Below are positions 7,783 through 14,664 of a DNA stretch of 37,496 bases, piece by piece (within the stretch, counting starts at the first letter, position 1; every line of letters starts with the position of its first letter). Source of the stretch: JANYCO01 sp031416415. GTDB lineage: Bacteria > Bacteroidota > Bacteroidia > Cytophagales > Cytophagaceae. The notes under the pieces were generated by a model. It was given only the letters and a program-made list of their open reading frames with translations. It made no database searches and was not told the origin of the DNA. The stretch covers positions 1-37,496 of the forward strand of contig JANOTP010000283.1 of assembly GCA_031416415.1 (NCBI GenBank). Direction: 5' to 3'. The position numbers were made by a program, and so were the translations under genes.

Positions 7783-8862
7783 GTGGATAAACCTATAGAG
7801 ATTTTTCAGACCAAAATCAGAATAAAAGATATTGCAGAACGCGCAAATGTTTCAGTAGGAACCGTAGATAGAGTACTTCACAACCGAGGAGAAGTAGCTC
7901 AAGAAACTAGAGATCTAATCAAGAAGATAATTGCAGAATTAGAATATAAGCCCAATATTATAGCAAGTGTTTTGGCTATGAAAAAGCCTTTCCGTATCGC
8001 CGTACTTATGCCCTTACCAACAGACCAAGATTCTTATTGGAAGTTACATCTTACAGGCATTGAGTTGGCAGTAAAAGAATTGAGCCATTTTGGCGTTTCC
8101 ATTCAAAAATACTTTTTTGAGATCACCAGCGAAGAATCTCTTCGACTACAATACGATCAGTTGCTGGAAAATAAACCAGATGCCGTTTTAATGGTTCCTG
8201 TATTCGCAACAGCAAATAAATATATTACCGATAAACTTATAGAAGAAAACATTCCATTTTCATTTATTGATACTACAACCGAAGGAGATGGTGAACTATC
8301 TTTCTTCGGCCAAAACTCCTACCAAAGTGGCTATTTAGCAGCCAAATTAATGAGTTATGGCGTCTCTAAAGAAACTACTGTCCTTATTATAAACGTGGGC
8401 TGTGATCAGTATAGTGGCCCACACCATGCCGAACGAATAAAAGGTTTTAAAGCTTATCTCAACGAAAACAATATTACCGAAACAAAAGTCCGTATTATTG
8501 ATATCCCTTCTACACAAGAACAGGATGTTAAAGCAGCTTTAACGTCCGCTTTTTTTGATTACTCTTTTGTTAGAGGATTATTTGTAACCGGCTATGAGGT
8601 ACATCGGGTAGCAAAATTTGTGGACGATAAAAAACTAGGAAACATTCGAATGATTGGATATGACCTGCTTGAAAGTAATATTCATTATCTGAAAAAAGGC
8701 ACCATCGATTTCCTAATCAGTCAAAAACCAGAAAACCAAGGATTCCGAGGCGTCATGAATTTGTTTAATACGCTCGTCTTAAAACAGCCTATTGCGCCTA
8801 AAATACCAATGCCTATTGACATAATTACCAGTGAAAATGTAGATTTTTATCTATATTTGTAG
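7783..8862 (+). CDS. LacI/PurR-family transcriptional regulator
   Basis: A 359-residue regulator with a GTG start. The helix-turn-helix at about residues 13-38 reads IRIKDIAERANVSVGTVDRVL with HNRGEV after it, including the hinge-proximal NRG. The rest is a periplasmic-binding-protein type 1 sensor domain (from KPFRIAVLMPLP, about 67, to the end) that would bind a small ligand, probably a sugar or sugar derivative. The ligand cannot be told from sequence, and no transport or catabolic genes are adjacent. No in-frame ATG lies upstream, and the HTH starts soon after the GTG, so this start is preferred. Confidence 0.88.
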   Translation: MDKPIEIFQTKIRIKDIAERANVSVGTVDRVLHNRGEVAQETRDLIKKIIAELEYKPNIIASVLAMKKPFRIAVLMPLPTDQDSYWKLHLTGIELAVKELSHFGVSIQKYFFEITSEESLRLQYDQLLENKPDAVLMVPVFATANKYITDKLIEENIPFSFIDTTTEGDGELSFFGQNSYQSGYLAAKLMSYGVSKETTVLIINVGCDQYSGPHHAERIKGFKAYLNENNITETKVRIIDIPSTQEQDVKAALTSAFFDYSFVRGLFVTGYEVHRVAKFVDDKKLGNIRMIGYDLLESNIHYLKKGTIDFLISQKPENQGFRGVMNLFNTLVLKQPIAPKIPMPIDIITSENVDFYLYL

Positions 8863-8885
8863 CCTTACAAAAAACGCCAAACTTT

Positions 8886-9341
8886 ATGAAAAAAATAATA
8901 TTTGTTCTTGCCTTCACAACAGGTTTGTTGTACAATCAAACTATTTCTGCCCAACATACTGAAGCACATAAGCTTGACAAACAAATTGAACTGACCATGG
9001 ATACTGCCACTCACCACATGATGGCATTTATCCTTAATCAAGATACTACAGAGTATAAATTAGCTATTTCAACTGTTGAAAAAGCCAAAGTTATGACAAA
9101 AGAATACAAAGCTATGATTGCCAAAGAAAAAGGTCTTGGTGGAAGATCAGATGCTGAAGAAGCGGCATTCCTGGTGGAAGAGATAAATATGTATTACAAG
9201 CCAAAGTTGAAAGAAACAATAATGGCTGACAAAAAGAAAATTGAAAAATATAAATACAAAGGAAAAGTATATATGGTTGGTACTAAGTCTAAAACCTATT
9301 TAGATAGCTTTAGTGAATACCTTCCTAAAAACGAGAAATAA
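8886..9341 (+). CDS. Exported hypothetical protein
   Basis: A 151-residue protein with a signal peptide (MKKIIFVLAFTTGLLYNQ, cut near SAQ) and a Lys-rich, mainly helical mature part. It has no lipobox, no Cys pairs and no catalytic motif I recognise. In size and composition it resembles the exported protein at 6963-7478. A TATATTTG box at 8852-8859, inside the end of the LacI-type gene, could give it its own promoter. Function unknown. Confidence 0.7.
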   Translation: MKKIIFVLAFTTGLLYNQTISAQHTEAHKLDKQIELTMDTATHHMMAFILNQDTTEYKLAISTVEKAKVMTKEYKAMIAKEKGLGGRSDAEEAAFLVEEINMYYKPKLKETIMADKKKIEKYKYKGKVYMVGTKSKTYLDSFSEYLPKNEK

Positions 9342-9370
9342 TCTTTTTTTGAAAAAAAAGCATTTTTTCC

Positions 9371-9400
9371 TTGAATTTTAGAACGCATTTATTACTTTTG
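9371..9400 (+). promoter_or_regulatory. Bacteroidota-type promoter of tRNA-Gly
   Basis: TTG at 9371-9373 and TACTTTTG at 9393-9400 are 19 bases apart, matching the -33/-7 pattern of the primary sigma factor in this phylum. The tRNA begins 22 bases downstream. Confidence 0.6.
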
Positions 9401-9421
9401 CAATCCGTTTTAGAATATAAT

Positions 9422-9494
9422 GCGAAAGTAGCTCAGTTGGTAGAGCGCGACCTTGCCAAGGTCGAGGTCGCGGGTTCGAACCCCGTCTTTCGCT
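9422..9494 (+). tRNA. tRNA-Gly (anticodon GCC)
   Basis: A complete 73-base cloverleaf: acceptor GCGAAAG/CTTTCGC, D arm GCTCAGTTGGTAGAGC, anticodon arm CGACC-TTGCCAA-GGTCG, T arm GCGGG-TTCGAAC-CCCGT and discriminator T. CCA is not encoded. Confidence 0.97.
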
Positions 9495-9608
9495 CAAAAG
9501 AAAGTTATTAGTTACAAGTTATTCGTTATTAGACTATTAAACTAAAAACAATAACGCTTAACTGATAACTTTTTTTAATGCTTCTCTGATAACGATTAGG
9601 AAGTAAAT

Positions 9609-9693
9609 GCCGGGATGGTGGAACTGGTAGACACGCAGGACTTAAAATCCTGTGACCCTTAAAGTCGTGCGGGTTCGATTCCCGCTCCTGGTA
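9609..9693 (+). tRNA. tRNA-Leu (anticodon TAA)
   Basis: An 85-base class II tRNA with a long variable arm: acceptor GCCGGGA/TCCTGGT, anticodon arm CAGGA-CTTAAAA-TCCTG with TAA at 9643-9645, T arm GCGGG-TTCGATT-CCCGC, discriminator A and no encoded CCA. Confidence 0.97.
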
Positions 9694-9699
9694 CAATGC

Positions 9700-9757
9700 A
9701 GTCTGGAGTGTGAGTATTGAGGTTTTATTCTCAATACTCACACTCCAGACTTTTTTT
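9700..9757 (+). terminator. Very long perfect terminator hairpin after the tRNA genes
   Basis: A 22-base arm (9700-9721, beginning AGTCTGGAGTGTGAG) is perfectly complementary to 9730-9751 across an 8-base loop, followed by a run of seven T. It starts 7 bases after tRNA-Leu and ends the tRNA transcript. Confidence 0.85.
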
Positions 9758-9831
9758 ATGACTTTAGTACTATGTAGGATATTTAGCCAATTGCTGGGGA
9801 AGATCACTCGAAATGAAGCAAAGCTTGGCCC

Positions 9832-10602
9832 TTAAGCCCAAACCTCCTGTATCGTTTCTCTAAACAACGCATTCAACTTTTGTGTCTCTGGGTGTGTATC
9901 TAAAATCCCAGATTTCAAATACAAAGCAAAATAATCTAATTGCTCTACAATGAATTTTTGTAGCGGTTCTATTCTTTTTTCCAAGCCTAATTCTTGTCCA
10001 GATTTCTTTTTGGCCAACAATACTTCAAGTTCTTGTAAAATAGATTTTTCTTTTACGAGTTCGTTAACTAAAATATCAAATTCCATTGGAGGAAAGGTTC
10101 CAAATTTTTCTATCCAAGCACAACATAAAAGCGGCCGAAGTACATAGAAATATTTTTTAATGCGCACCTCTTCGTTTTGCAAATAGTCTTTGTAATTGCC
10201 AGAAGCCATATGGAAATAATGGTTCAGACAAGCCTTTGGATTAAAATATTCTGTAGACAAAACCCGCAACTTTTCTGCTGTTTTATATTCTTCATGGTAT
10301 ACAATAGGACTGCGCAGCCATTCCATTAATGGAGGGTTGGATTTCCTAAACAACTTCAGCGCCTTTCGCAATTCCCAACCACTCAAGTCCAATTCGTTGG
10401 GCAACATTTCTTCCATAGAATCTTTCTGCTCATCAATAGACATATACCATTCAGGGCGCTGCACATAAATAAACCGAACATCCCAATCGCTGTTCACCGA
10501 TTCAAACCCCCAAGCACGACTGCCACTTTCAACTGCAAAAAGGATTTTTATATCTTTTCGGTTTTCGAGGTTTTTTAATTCTGATTGTATGTGGGTTTTC
10601 AT
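9832..10602 (-). CDS. RlaP-type nucleotidyltransferase (RNA-repair-associated DNA polymerase beta family)
   Basis: A 256-residue nucleotidyltransferase of the pol-beta superfamily. The signature GSRAWGF (27-33) is followed by SVNSDWDVRFIYV, giving the metal-binding Asp pair D39/D41. The later part is helical, as in the PF10127/COG3541 family, which has been named RlaP and proposed to act in RNA repair beside RtcB ligases. The reaction and substrate are not established. Here it lies on the same strand as rtcB, about 4 kb downstream, with MITE-like elements and broken genes in between. A truncated second copy of its first 33 codons lies at 13132-13230, next to the rtcB side, which suggests the gene was once closer to rtcB. 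Confidence 0.82.
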   Translation of the reverse strand: MKTHIQSELKNLENRKDIKILFAVESGSRAWGFESVNSDWDVRFIYVQRPEWYMSIDEQKDSMEEMLPNELDLSGWELRKALKLFRKSNPPLMEWLRSPIVYHEEYKTAEKLRVLSTEYFNPKACLNHYFHMASGNYKDYLQNEEVRIKKYFYVLRPLLCCAWIEKFGTFPPMEFDILVNELVKEKSILQELEVLLAKKKSGQELGLEKRIEPLQKFIVEQLDYFALYLKSGILDTHPETQKLNALFRETIQEVWA

Positions 10603-10620
10603 TGTTTCGTTGTCAATAAA

Positions 10621-10850
10621 TTAATTTGTCTCGTCCTAAAATAAGTATTTCGCCCTTGTTGGTGCTTTTCACCAACAAGCTGTTTCTACGCAGCACTAAT
10701 GCCCTTTTCGTAAATGATTTTTTTTAATTTCGATGTTAATTTGTCTCGTCCTAAAATAAGTATTTCGCCCTTGTTGGTGCTTTTCACCAACAAGCTGTTT
10801 CTACGCAGCGCTAATGCCCTTTTCGTAAATGATTTTTTTTAATTTCGATG
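10621..10850. repeat. Two tandem 115-base units, the second being the left end of a MITE-like element
   Basis: Bases 10621-10735 and 10736-10850 are identical except for one A/G difference in GCAGC-A/G-CTAATG. Each unit contains the element's left terminal inverted repeat (from 10648 and from 10763). The first unit is therefore a partial duplicate lacking the right end. It lies between the RlaP start and the complete element. Confidence 0.9.
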
Positions 10851-10977
10851 TTAACCACGACCTACCTATTTTGTCAGAAAGAATAAGTTGAGTTTTATAA
10901 ATATTAAAAGCAAATAGATTGGTTACTTTGGAGTCACGAGCAACGCTTGTTGGTGAAAAGCACCAACAAGGGCGAAA
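10763..10977. mobile_element. MITE-like element, copy A (215 bp)
   Basis: Perfect 33-base terminal inverted repeats (10763-10795 and 10945-10977) begin TTTCGCCC. Each repeat is itself a hairpin, CTTGTTGGTG-CTTTT-CACCAACAAG. The interior encodes no transposase; read on the minus strand it is open for about 40 codons ending EKGISAA-stop. Copy B at 12917-13131 has exactly the same length. No clear target-site duplication is visible. Confidence 0.85.
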
Positions 10978-10983
10978 ATCGCT

Positions 10984-11729
10984 TTATAAATTATTATAGG
11001 TATTACTTTTAATTCTAAATGTAACTATTTGTTCTGCCCAAGAAATCTTTTCGGAAAAAGATTCATTTTCAAATTCAAAGTATTTTCTCTGAATTAGCTT
11101 TCCAATGTTTTCCGAAAGAATCCAATTTATGAGTTCTTTTGAATGCTCTGTCTTATCATAAAACCCTCTTATTTTATTCCTTTCAAAAAGCGCTATTTCT
11201 TCATTAACTATAAAGTTTGACAAATGTTTAATTGAAGCTTTAGATTCTGTAACCTCCAAAGAATCAACAAATCATTAAATATAGGATAGAAATGAGCTAT
11301 TACTGCAAAATAATTCTGGAATTCGGATGCTGCTTTTTCACTTTCATCATATAACATACTTTCCCAAAGAACAATCATATATTCTTGAACCAGTTTTTGC
11401 TCCTCTTCCTTCCAATTTTTCCAACCTGCTAAGGAGAGTTTTTCAAATGCAATCCAAATTTCATAAGGACTTCTAAGTTCTGCTATAAGTTCGAATATTC
11501 TAGGCAAAAAATGTTTGTAATCCAATTCGTTGCCCCATGTCGTAATTGCTTTGCCTGTAAAACGCGATAAATCTTCGTCCGACAAATCTTTAAGTGATTT
11601 AGAAAACAATTCTTGATTCCATTTTTCCAAATCTCCATATAACGGACTTCCACTCATAGACAAATTACTATGATACTTTTCAAAGGTTTCATATAATTGA
11701 GCTATAATCTTTTCTATTTTGGAAGTCAT
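10984..11729 (-). pseudogene. Frameshifted hypothetical gene (possible immunity-type protein)
   Basis: The reading frame starts at ATG 11729 (MTSKIEKIIAQLYETFEKY) and is open to FNDLL near 11260. The same protein then continues in another frame as DSLEVTESKASIKHLSN to the stop at 10984. Loss of one base in the TTGTTGATTC stretch near 11262-11271 explains both halves, giving about 248 codons. The motif TTWGNELDYKHFLPRIFELI with a nearby KLSLAGWKNW recalls uncharacterised small bacterial proteins, but I can name no family with confidence. An upstream TTG at 11768 would overlap the previous gene, so the ATG is preferred. It is either truly broken or carries an assembly error. MITE copy A begins 6 bases after its end. 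Confidence 0.7.
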
Positions 11730-11752
11730 TATTAATATTGTATTGATATAGT

Positions 11753-12214
11753 TTAGGAAGGCAACCAACCTAATTCAAATTCTTTGATATAATTTTTTAG
11801 TTCTTCAACTCTGTTTATCCCATCTAAATCCATGCAAATTATTTTTAGGTTACCATGGTCTGCTGTCTCTGGTAAACAAGTTGCAAAAAAGCATTGCCAA
11901 AAAGTATCGGCTAATTTTTCATCATTGTGCCAAGTGGTCATTACTTCAATTTCATTATGATTTTCCATTGTCTCCATAACTACAATATTTTCGTCAAAAA
12001 GGTCATGAAGTTTTTCTCCGAATTGTCCGTGTCCTTTAAATTCTAAAATGTTTCTTGAAATTGATGTTCTTACAAACTTGTCAAACCTATTTGAATCAGG
12101 TTTATCGTTAGCAATTGCAAGACAAACCCAGTCATTATCGGGAAGTTCGTCCTCAAAGTTATTATAGTCTAACCAAAAAACCATTCTGTTAAAATATTTT
12201 CCTATTGGTATCAT
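11753..12214 (-). CDS. Uncharacterised 153-residue protein
   Basis: A soluble acidic protein starting MIPIGKYFNRMVFW. It contains NDWVCLAIANDKPDSNRFD near 27-45, the Met/Glu-rich VVMETMENHNEIEVM followed by TTWHNDEKLADTFWQCFF, and ICMDLDG near the C-terminus. The family is not known to me. It ends 23 bases before the frameshifted gene downstream on the same strand, so the two were probably co-transcribed. Such small, ungrouped pairs are common among immunity proteins and in mobile DNA, but nothing in the sequence proves this. Confidence 0.65.
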   Translation of the reverse strand: MIPIGKYFNRMVFWLDYNNFEDELPDNDWVCLAIANDKPDSNRFDKFVRTSISRNILEFKGHGQFGEKLHDLFDENIVVMETMENHNEIEVMTTWHNDEKLADTFWQCFFATCLPETADHGNLKIICMDLDGINRVEELKNYIKEFELGWLPS

Positions 12215-12358
12215 AATCTTCTTTTAAAATGCTACAATAAGGTTTAGAGCATTGCGTTCGGATGGGTTTCAAAGCAAAAATTGATAATAAGCGTTAAACT
12301 TGAATATAGAGATATAAGTTTACAAACAATCCCACCTGAAACAAAACCCGTGTTTTGT

Positions 12359-12902
12359 TCAGTTATTTTTTCCCTCTGACTCTTTAATTTTTTCAATTAT
12401 ATCAAGCCATGTAAGATTCTTTTCTAGAAATTTACCATATTCATCTAATAGAACTAATAATTTTATTCAAATAAAGGTCAATCCATATCCAAGTTTCCAT
12501 ATTACTAATTGATCATTTACATATGGATCATTCCAAAGTGTTTTTAGTTTTTCTTGAATAATGCTTTCTTTCATTTCGTCAATTCCTTCAGCTAGTTTAA
12601 CTGTATCTCTCATTTGAATTTCTTTCATTTTATAAAGGTTTTCTCTAGCAAGTTTATCAATGATTATTGTAAAATTCTCCTCAAAATCTATAATTGCCTC
12701 AAGCTGTTCTTTTATATGTTCGATTTCGAATGGTTCTGATGTATGTGCTGCAATATTCCTTAATTTCCTATTAACGTTGAGTGCGCTATAAAATTTCGAG
12801 TCAATAAGTCGAAATGCATAAAGCAATTCTATCTTACTTGATAGAGAACTTAATGTTCCTGGATAATCTAATAATTTGTTTTTATATCTTTTAGACTCAT
12901 CA
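12359..12902 (-). pseudogene. Remnant of an MltR/DUF4145-like gene, cut at its 5' end and with an in-frame stop
   Basis: The frame opens next to MITE copy B (LPDESKRYKNK, codons from about 12902) without a start codon and runs through SSKIELLYAFRLIDSKFYSA and the motif NRKLRNIAAH. It meets TGA at 12467-12469, then continues open for 35 more codons (IKLLVLLDEYGKF ... KESEGKNN) to a second TGA at 12359-12361. KIELLYAFRLID and RKLRNxAAH are typical of MltR-like helical proteins (mannitol operon repressor family, related to HEPN-like RNxxAH motifs). The insertion removed its start and the TGA truncates it, so I call it a pseudogene. An internal ATG at 12826 could still give a short protein. Confidence 0.65.
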
Positions 12903-12916
12903 GGTAGAATTAATTA

Positions 12917-13131
12917 TTTCGCACTTGTTGGTGCTTTTCACCAACAAGCTGTGTCTACGCAGCGCTAATGCCCTTTTCGTAAATGATTTTTTCTAATTTC
13001 GATTTTAACCACGACCTACCATTTTTGTCAGAAAGAATAAGTTGAGTTTTATAAATGTTGAAAGCGATTAGATTGGTTACTTTGAAGTAACGAGCAACGC
13101 TTGTTGGTGAAAAGCACCAACAAGGGCGAAA
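12917..13131. mobile_element. MITE-like element, copy B (215 bp)
   Basis: Terminal repeats at 12917-12949 and 13099-13131 match copy A's except for one base (CGCAC for CGCCC at the left end). It is the same length as copy A, with no indels in the interior. One side abuts the start-less MltR-like remnant and the other abuts codon 33 of the truncated RlaP copy, so both neighbours are broken exactly at the element. Confidence 0.85.
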
Positions 13132-13230
13132 AAACCCCCAAGCTCGGCTCCCACTTTCTACAGCATAAAGAATTTTTATATCTTTGCGGTTTTCGAGGTT
13201 TTTTAATTCTGATTGTATATGGGCTTTCAT
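13132..13230 (-). pseudogene. Truncated copy of the RlaP gene (first 33 codons)
   Basis: From ATG 13228-13230 it reads MKAHIQSELKNLENRKDIKI followed by LYAVESGSRAWGF, nearly identical to the start of the complete gene at 9832-10602. Homology stops at the Phe of SRAWGF, where MITE copy B begins, before the catalytic Asp residues. The frame runs on into the element to a stop at 12955, which makes a misleading 91-codon chimeric ORF. It lies just downstream of the EF-Tu domain III-like gene and is probably the former in-operon copy. Confidence 0.85.
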
Positions 13231-13261
13231 CGTTTCATATTAAATAATTAAAACCGTCTTT

Positions 13262-13301
13262 ATACAAACCTCCAAGGTTTTGAAAACCTTGGAAGTTTCG
13301 T
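13262..13301. repeat. Short palindromic repeat (CCAAGG type)
   Basis: CCAAGGTTTT-G-AAAACCTTGG forms a perfect 10-base hairpin near 13272-13292. A related longer palindrome, with arms containing ACCACCAAGG and CCTTGGTGGT, lies at 14611-14648. They look like members of a dispersed palindrome family, or serve as transcript ends. Confidence 0.5.
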
Positions 13302-13349
13302 TGTTAACGATTCCAGCATGTCAGTTGAAAACAGCATCCAAGGAGCGAG

Positions 13350-14024
13350 CTAATAGCTAATTTTTAGAAGTTTGTCATTAACAATATATTTAATTTCGCC
13401 TGTTCCAATAATTCTAGAACCTTCTCTAAACTCAAACTCCATTCCTTCTTTCAAGCAACCCGCAAAATAGTCTGGTGATAACATTTTTATTTTTGCCTCA
13501 ACAGTGTCACCAGAGAAAACGGTTTCTTTACCAATAAAAGTTTGCTGGCCGGATGTCTGCATTTCCGTAAAATCAAACTTTAATTGTGGTCTGTATCCAT
13601 TGATTGCTGGTGTTTTTCTTCCCCCTTGTTCTGTTGTCAAGTATTGCAGTTTTGCAATAAAGTCAACCATTTTAAACTCTTCATTATAATAGCTCATAAC
13701 GCTATCAATTATTTTATCGAAGTCTGCTTGGTTACAAAATCTTATTGACGTGTCTAGAAGTTCCATTATTGAACTTCCCGCTTCTAATTGCCATGCGTTT
13801 TGTCCATTAAATTTTTTAGCATCAATTTTTTCAATTGTTAATGGCGTGCCAAAATATTCCTTTAGTTCTCTTATAAAATCTAGAATTTCTATTTGGTTAA
13901 AAGTTGGCCAATCATTCATTGCATCCAAAAACAGCGTTGCAATTTCTTTTAACTTATGTTCTTTAGTATCAATTTCAACTAACGTCCTTAGTGTCGAATT
14001 TGTTATGATATTATTACTGTCCAT
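13350..14024 (-). CDS. Stand-alone EF-Tu domain III-like protein with a helical N-terminal domain
   Basis: A 224-residue protein. Residues about 121-218 read like EF-Tu domain III: AKLQYLTTEQGGRKTPAING, then GYRPQLKFDFTEM (GYRPQ at 143-147), SGDTVEAKIKML at 171-182, a long loop, and GMEFEFREGSRIIGTGEIKYI at 194-214, which parallels the EF-Tu strand FxxREGxRTVGxGxV. There is no GTPase domain. The first 120 residues are probably helical and unassigned. In EF-Tu this beta-barrel contacts the T stem of aminoacyl-tRNA. In a locus with two tRNA-like RNAs, a role in tRNA or tRNA-mimic binding is attractive, but this is inference. It is on the same strand as rtcB, two genes downstream. Confidence 0.72.
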   Translation of the reverse strand: MDSNNIITNSTLRTLVEIDTKEHKLKEIATLFLDAMNDWPTFNQIEILDFIRELKEYFGTPLTIEKIDAKKFNGQNAWQLEAGSSIMELLDTSIRFCNQADFDKIIDSVMSYYNEEFKMVDFIAKLQYLTTEQGGRKTPAINGYRPQLKFDFTEMQTSGQQTFIGKETVFSGDTVEAKIKMLSPDYFAGCLKEGMEFEFREGSRIIGTGEIKYIVNDKLLKISY

Positions 14025-14127
14025 TGTCTATGCCTCCTGATTATATTTGTATATGAGGAACTTATCAATCATCCCCTTCTTTGGTCTTTGGCGCCCGAAC
14101 TTTAGGTATTAGCCAGAAAAAGGACTA

Positions 14128-14487
14128 TTACGAAAGACCCTTCTGCGACGAAAGAATTGCTATAATGTGCTCAAGAAGATGAATGAATGTCGATTTTTCA
14201 AATAAGTTATTTAATCTGTCAGAAACAATGGTCTTCTCAACTACATTATTAAGTTTCCTAATAGCTCCCTCCAAATCCTCCACCAATTTAGTCCTGTCTA
14301 AATCCTTGCTTGCTGTTATAATGTCGATTGGCTCAAATGAAAAAGCCCCTATGCCGCAGCATTCCGCCATGCAAGATACTTCGAGTTTACCGAGGAAGTC
14401 GAAAGAAGTATTCAAAAGAACATCAACATCGAATAAATTTTTATCCGATGTATCCGGTTCTATCCATATAAAATTGTATTGTTCCAT
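14128..14487 (-). CDS. Small Cys-rich hypothetical protein
   Basis: A 119-residue soluble protein. The centre has the pattern C-MAE-CCG-IGAFSFEP (residues about 39-53), which could bind a metal, followed by helices to the end. I believe this CxxxCCG pattern occurs in an uncharacterised DUF family, but I cannot name it securely. The gene lies 178 bases downstream of rtcB and 103 bases upstream of the EF-Tu domain III-like gene, all on the minus strand. A palindrome at 14611-14648 lies between it and rtcB, so it may be transcribed separately. Confidence 0.65.
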   Translation of the reverse strand: MEQYNFIWIEPDTSDKNLFDVDVLLNTSFDFLGKLEVSCMAECCGIGAFSFEPIDIITASKDLDRTKLVEDLEGAIRKLNNVVEKTIVSDRLNNLFEKSTFIHLLEHIIAILSSQKGLS

Positions 14488-14610
14488 AGTTTCATTTTAT
14501 AAATAGTATTTTCAATCAAAATTGTAATCAAGCAATTTTTCAAAACCCTAGTATACCCTCTAACTATTTTACCTCCATAAGCGTAGTTTTTCCTATCAAA
14601 AACCACCTAA

Positions 14611-14648
14611 TTAAACCACCAAGGCTTTTAATACCCTTGGTGGTTTAA
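14611..14648. terminator. Palindrome downstream of rtcB, possible terminator
   Basis: TTAAACCACCAAGG (14611-14624), a 10-base loop, then CCTTGGTGGTTTAA (14635-14648): a perfect 14-base stem 16 bases after the rtcB stop. There is no immediate T run on the minus strand, so termination is uncertain. It shares its core with the palindrome near 13272-13292. Confidence 0.5.
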
Positions 14649-14664
14649 TTTATCTACGAAGAAC

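Noticed and set aside
9529..9807. Minus-strand reading frame of 92 codons
   Set aside because: It is the reverse translation of tRNA-Leu and its terminator (the ESNPHDF-type peptide typical of antisense T arms). No protein is expected.
12955..13230. A 91-codon minus-strand frame
   Set aside because: It is a chimera: 33 codons of RlaP joined to the interior of the MITE-like element. Described instead as a pseudogene fragment plus a mobile element.
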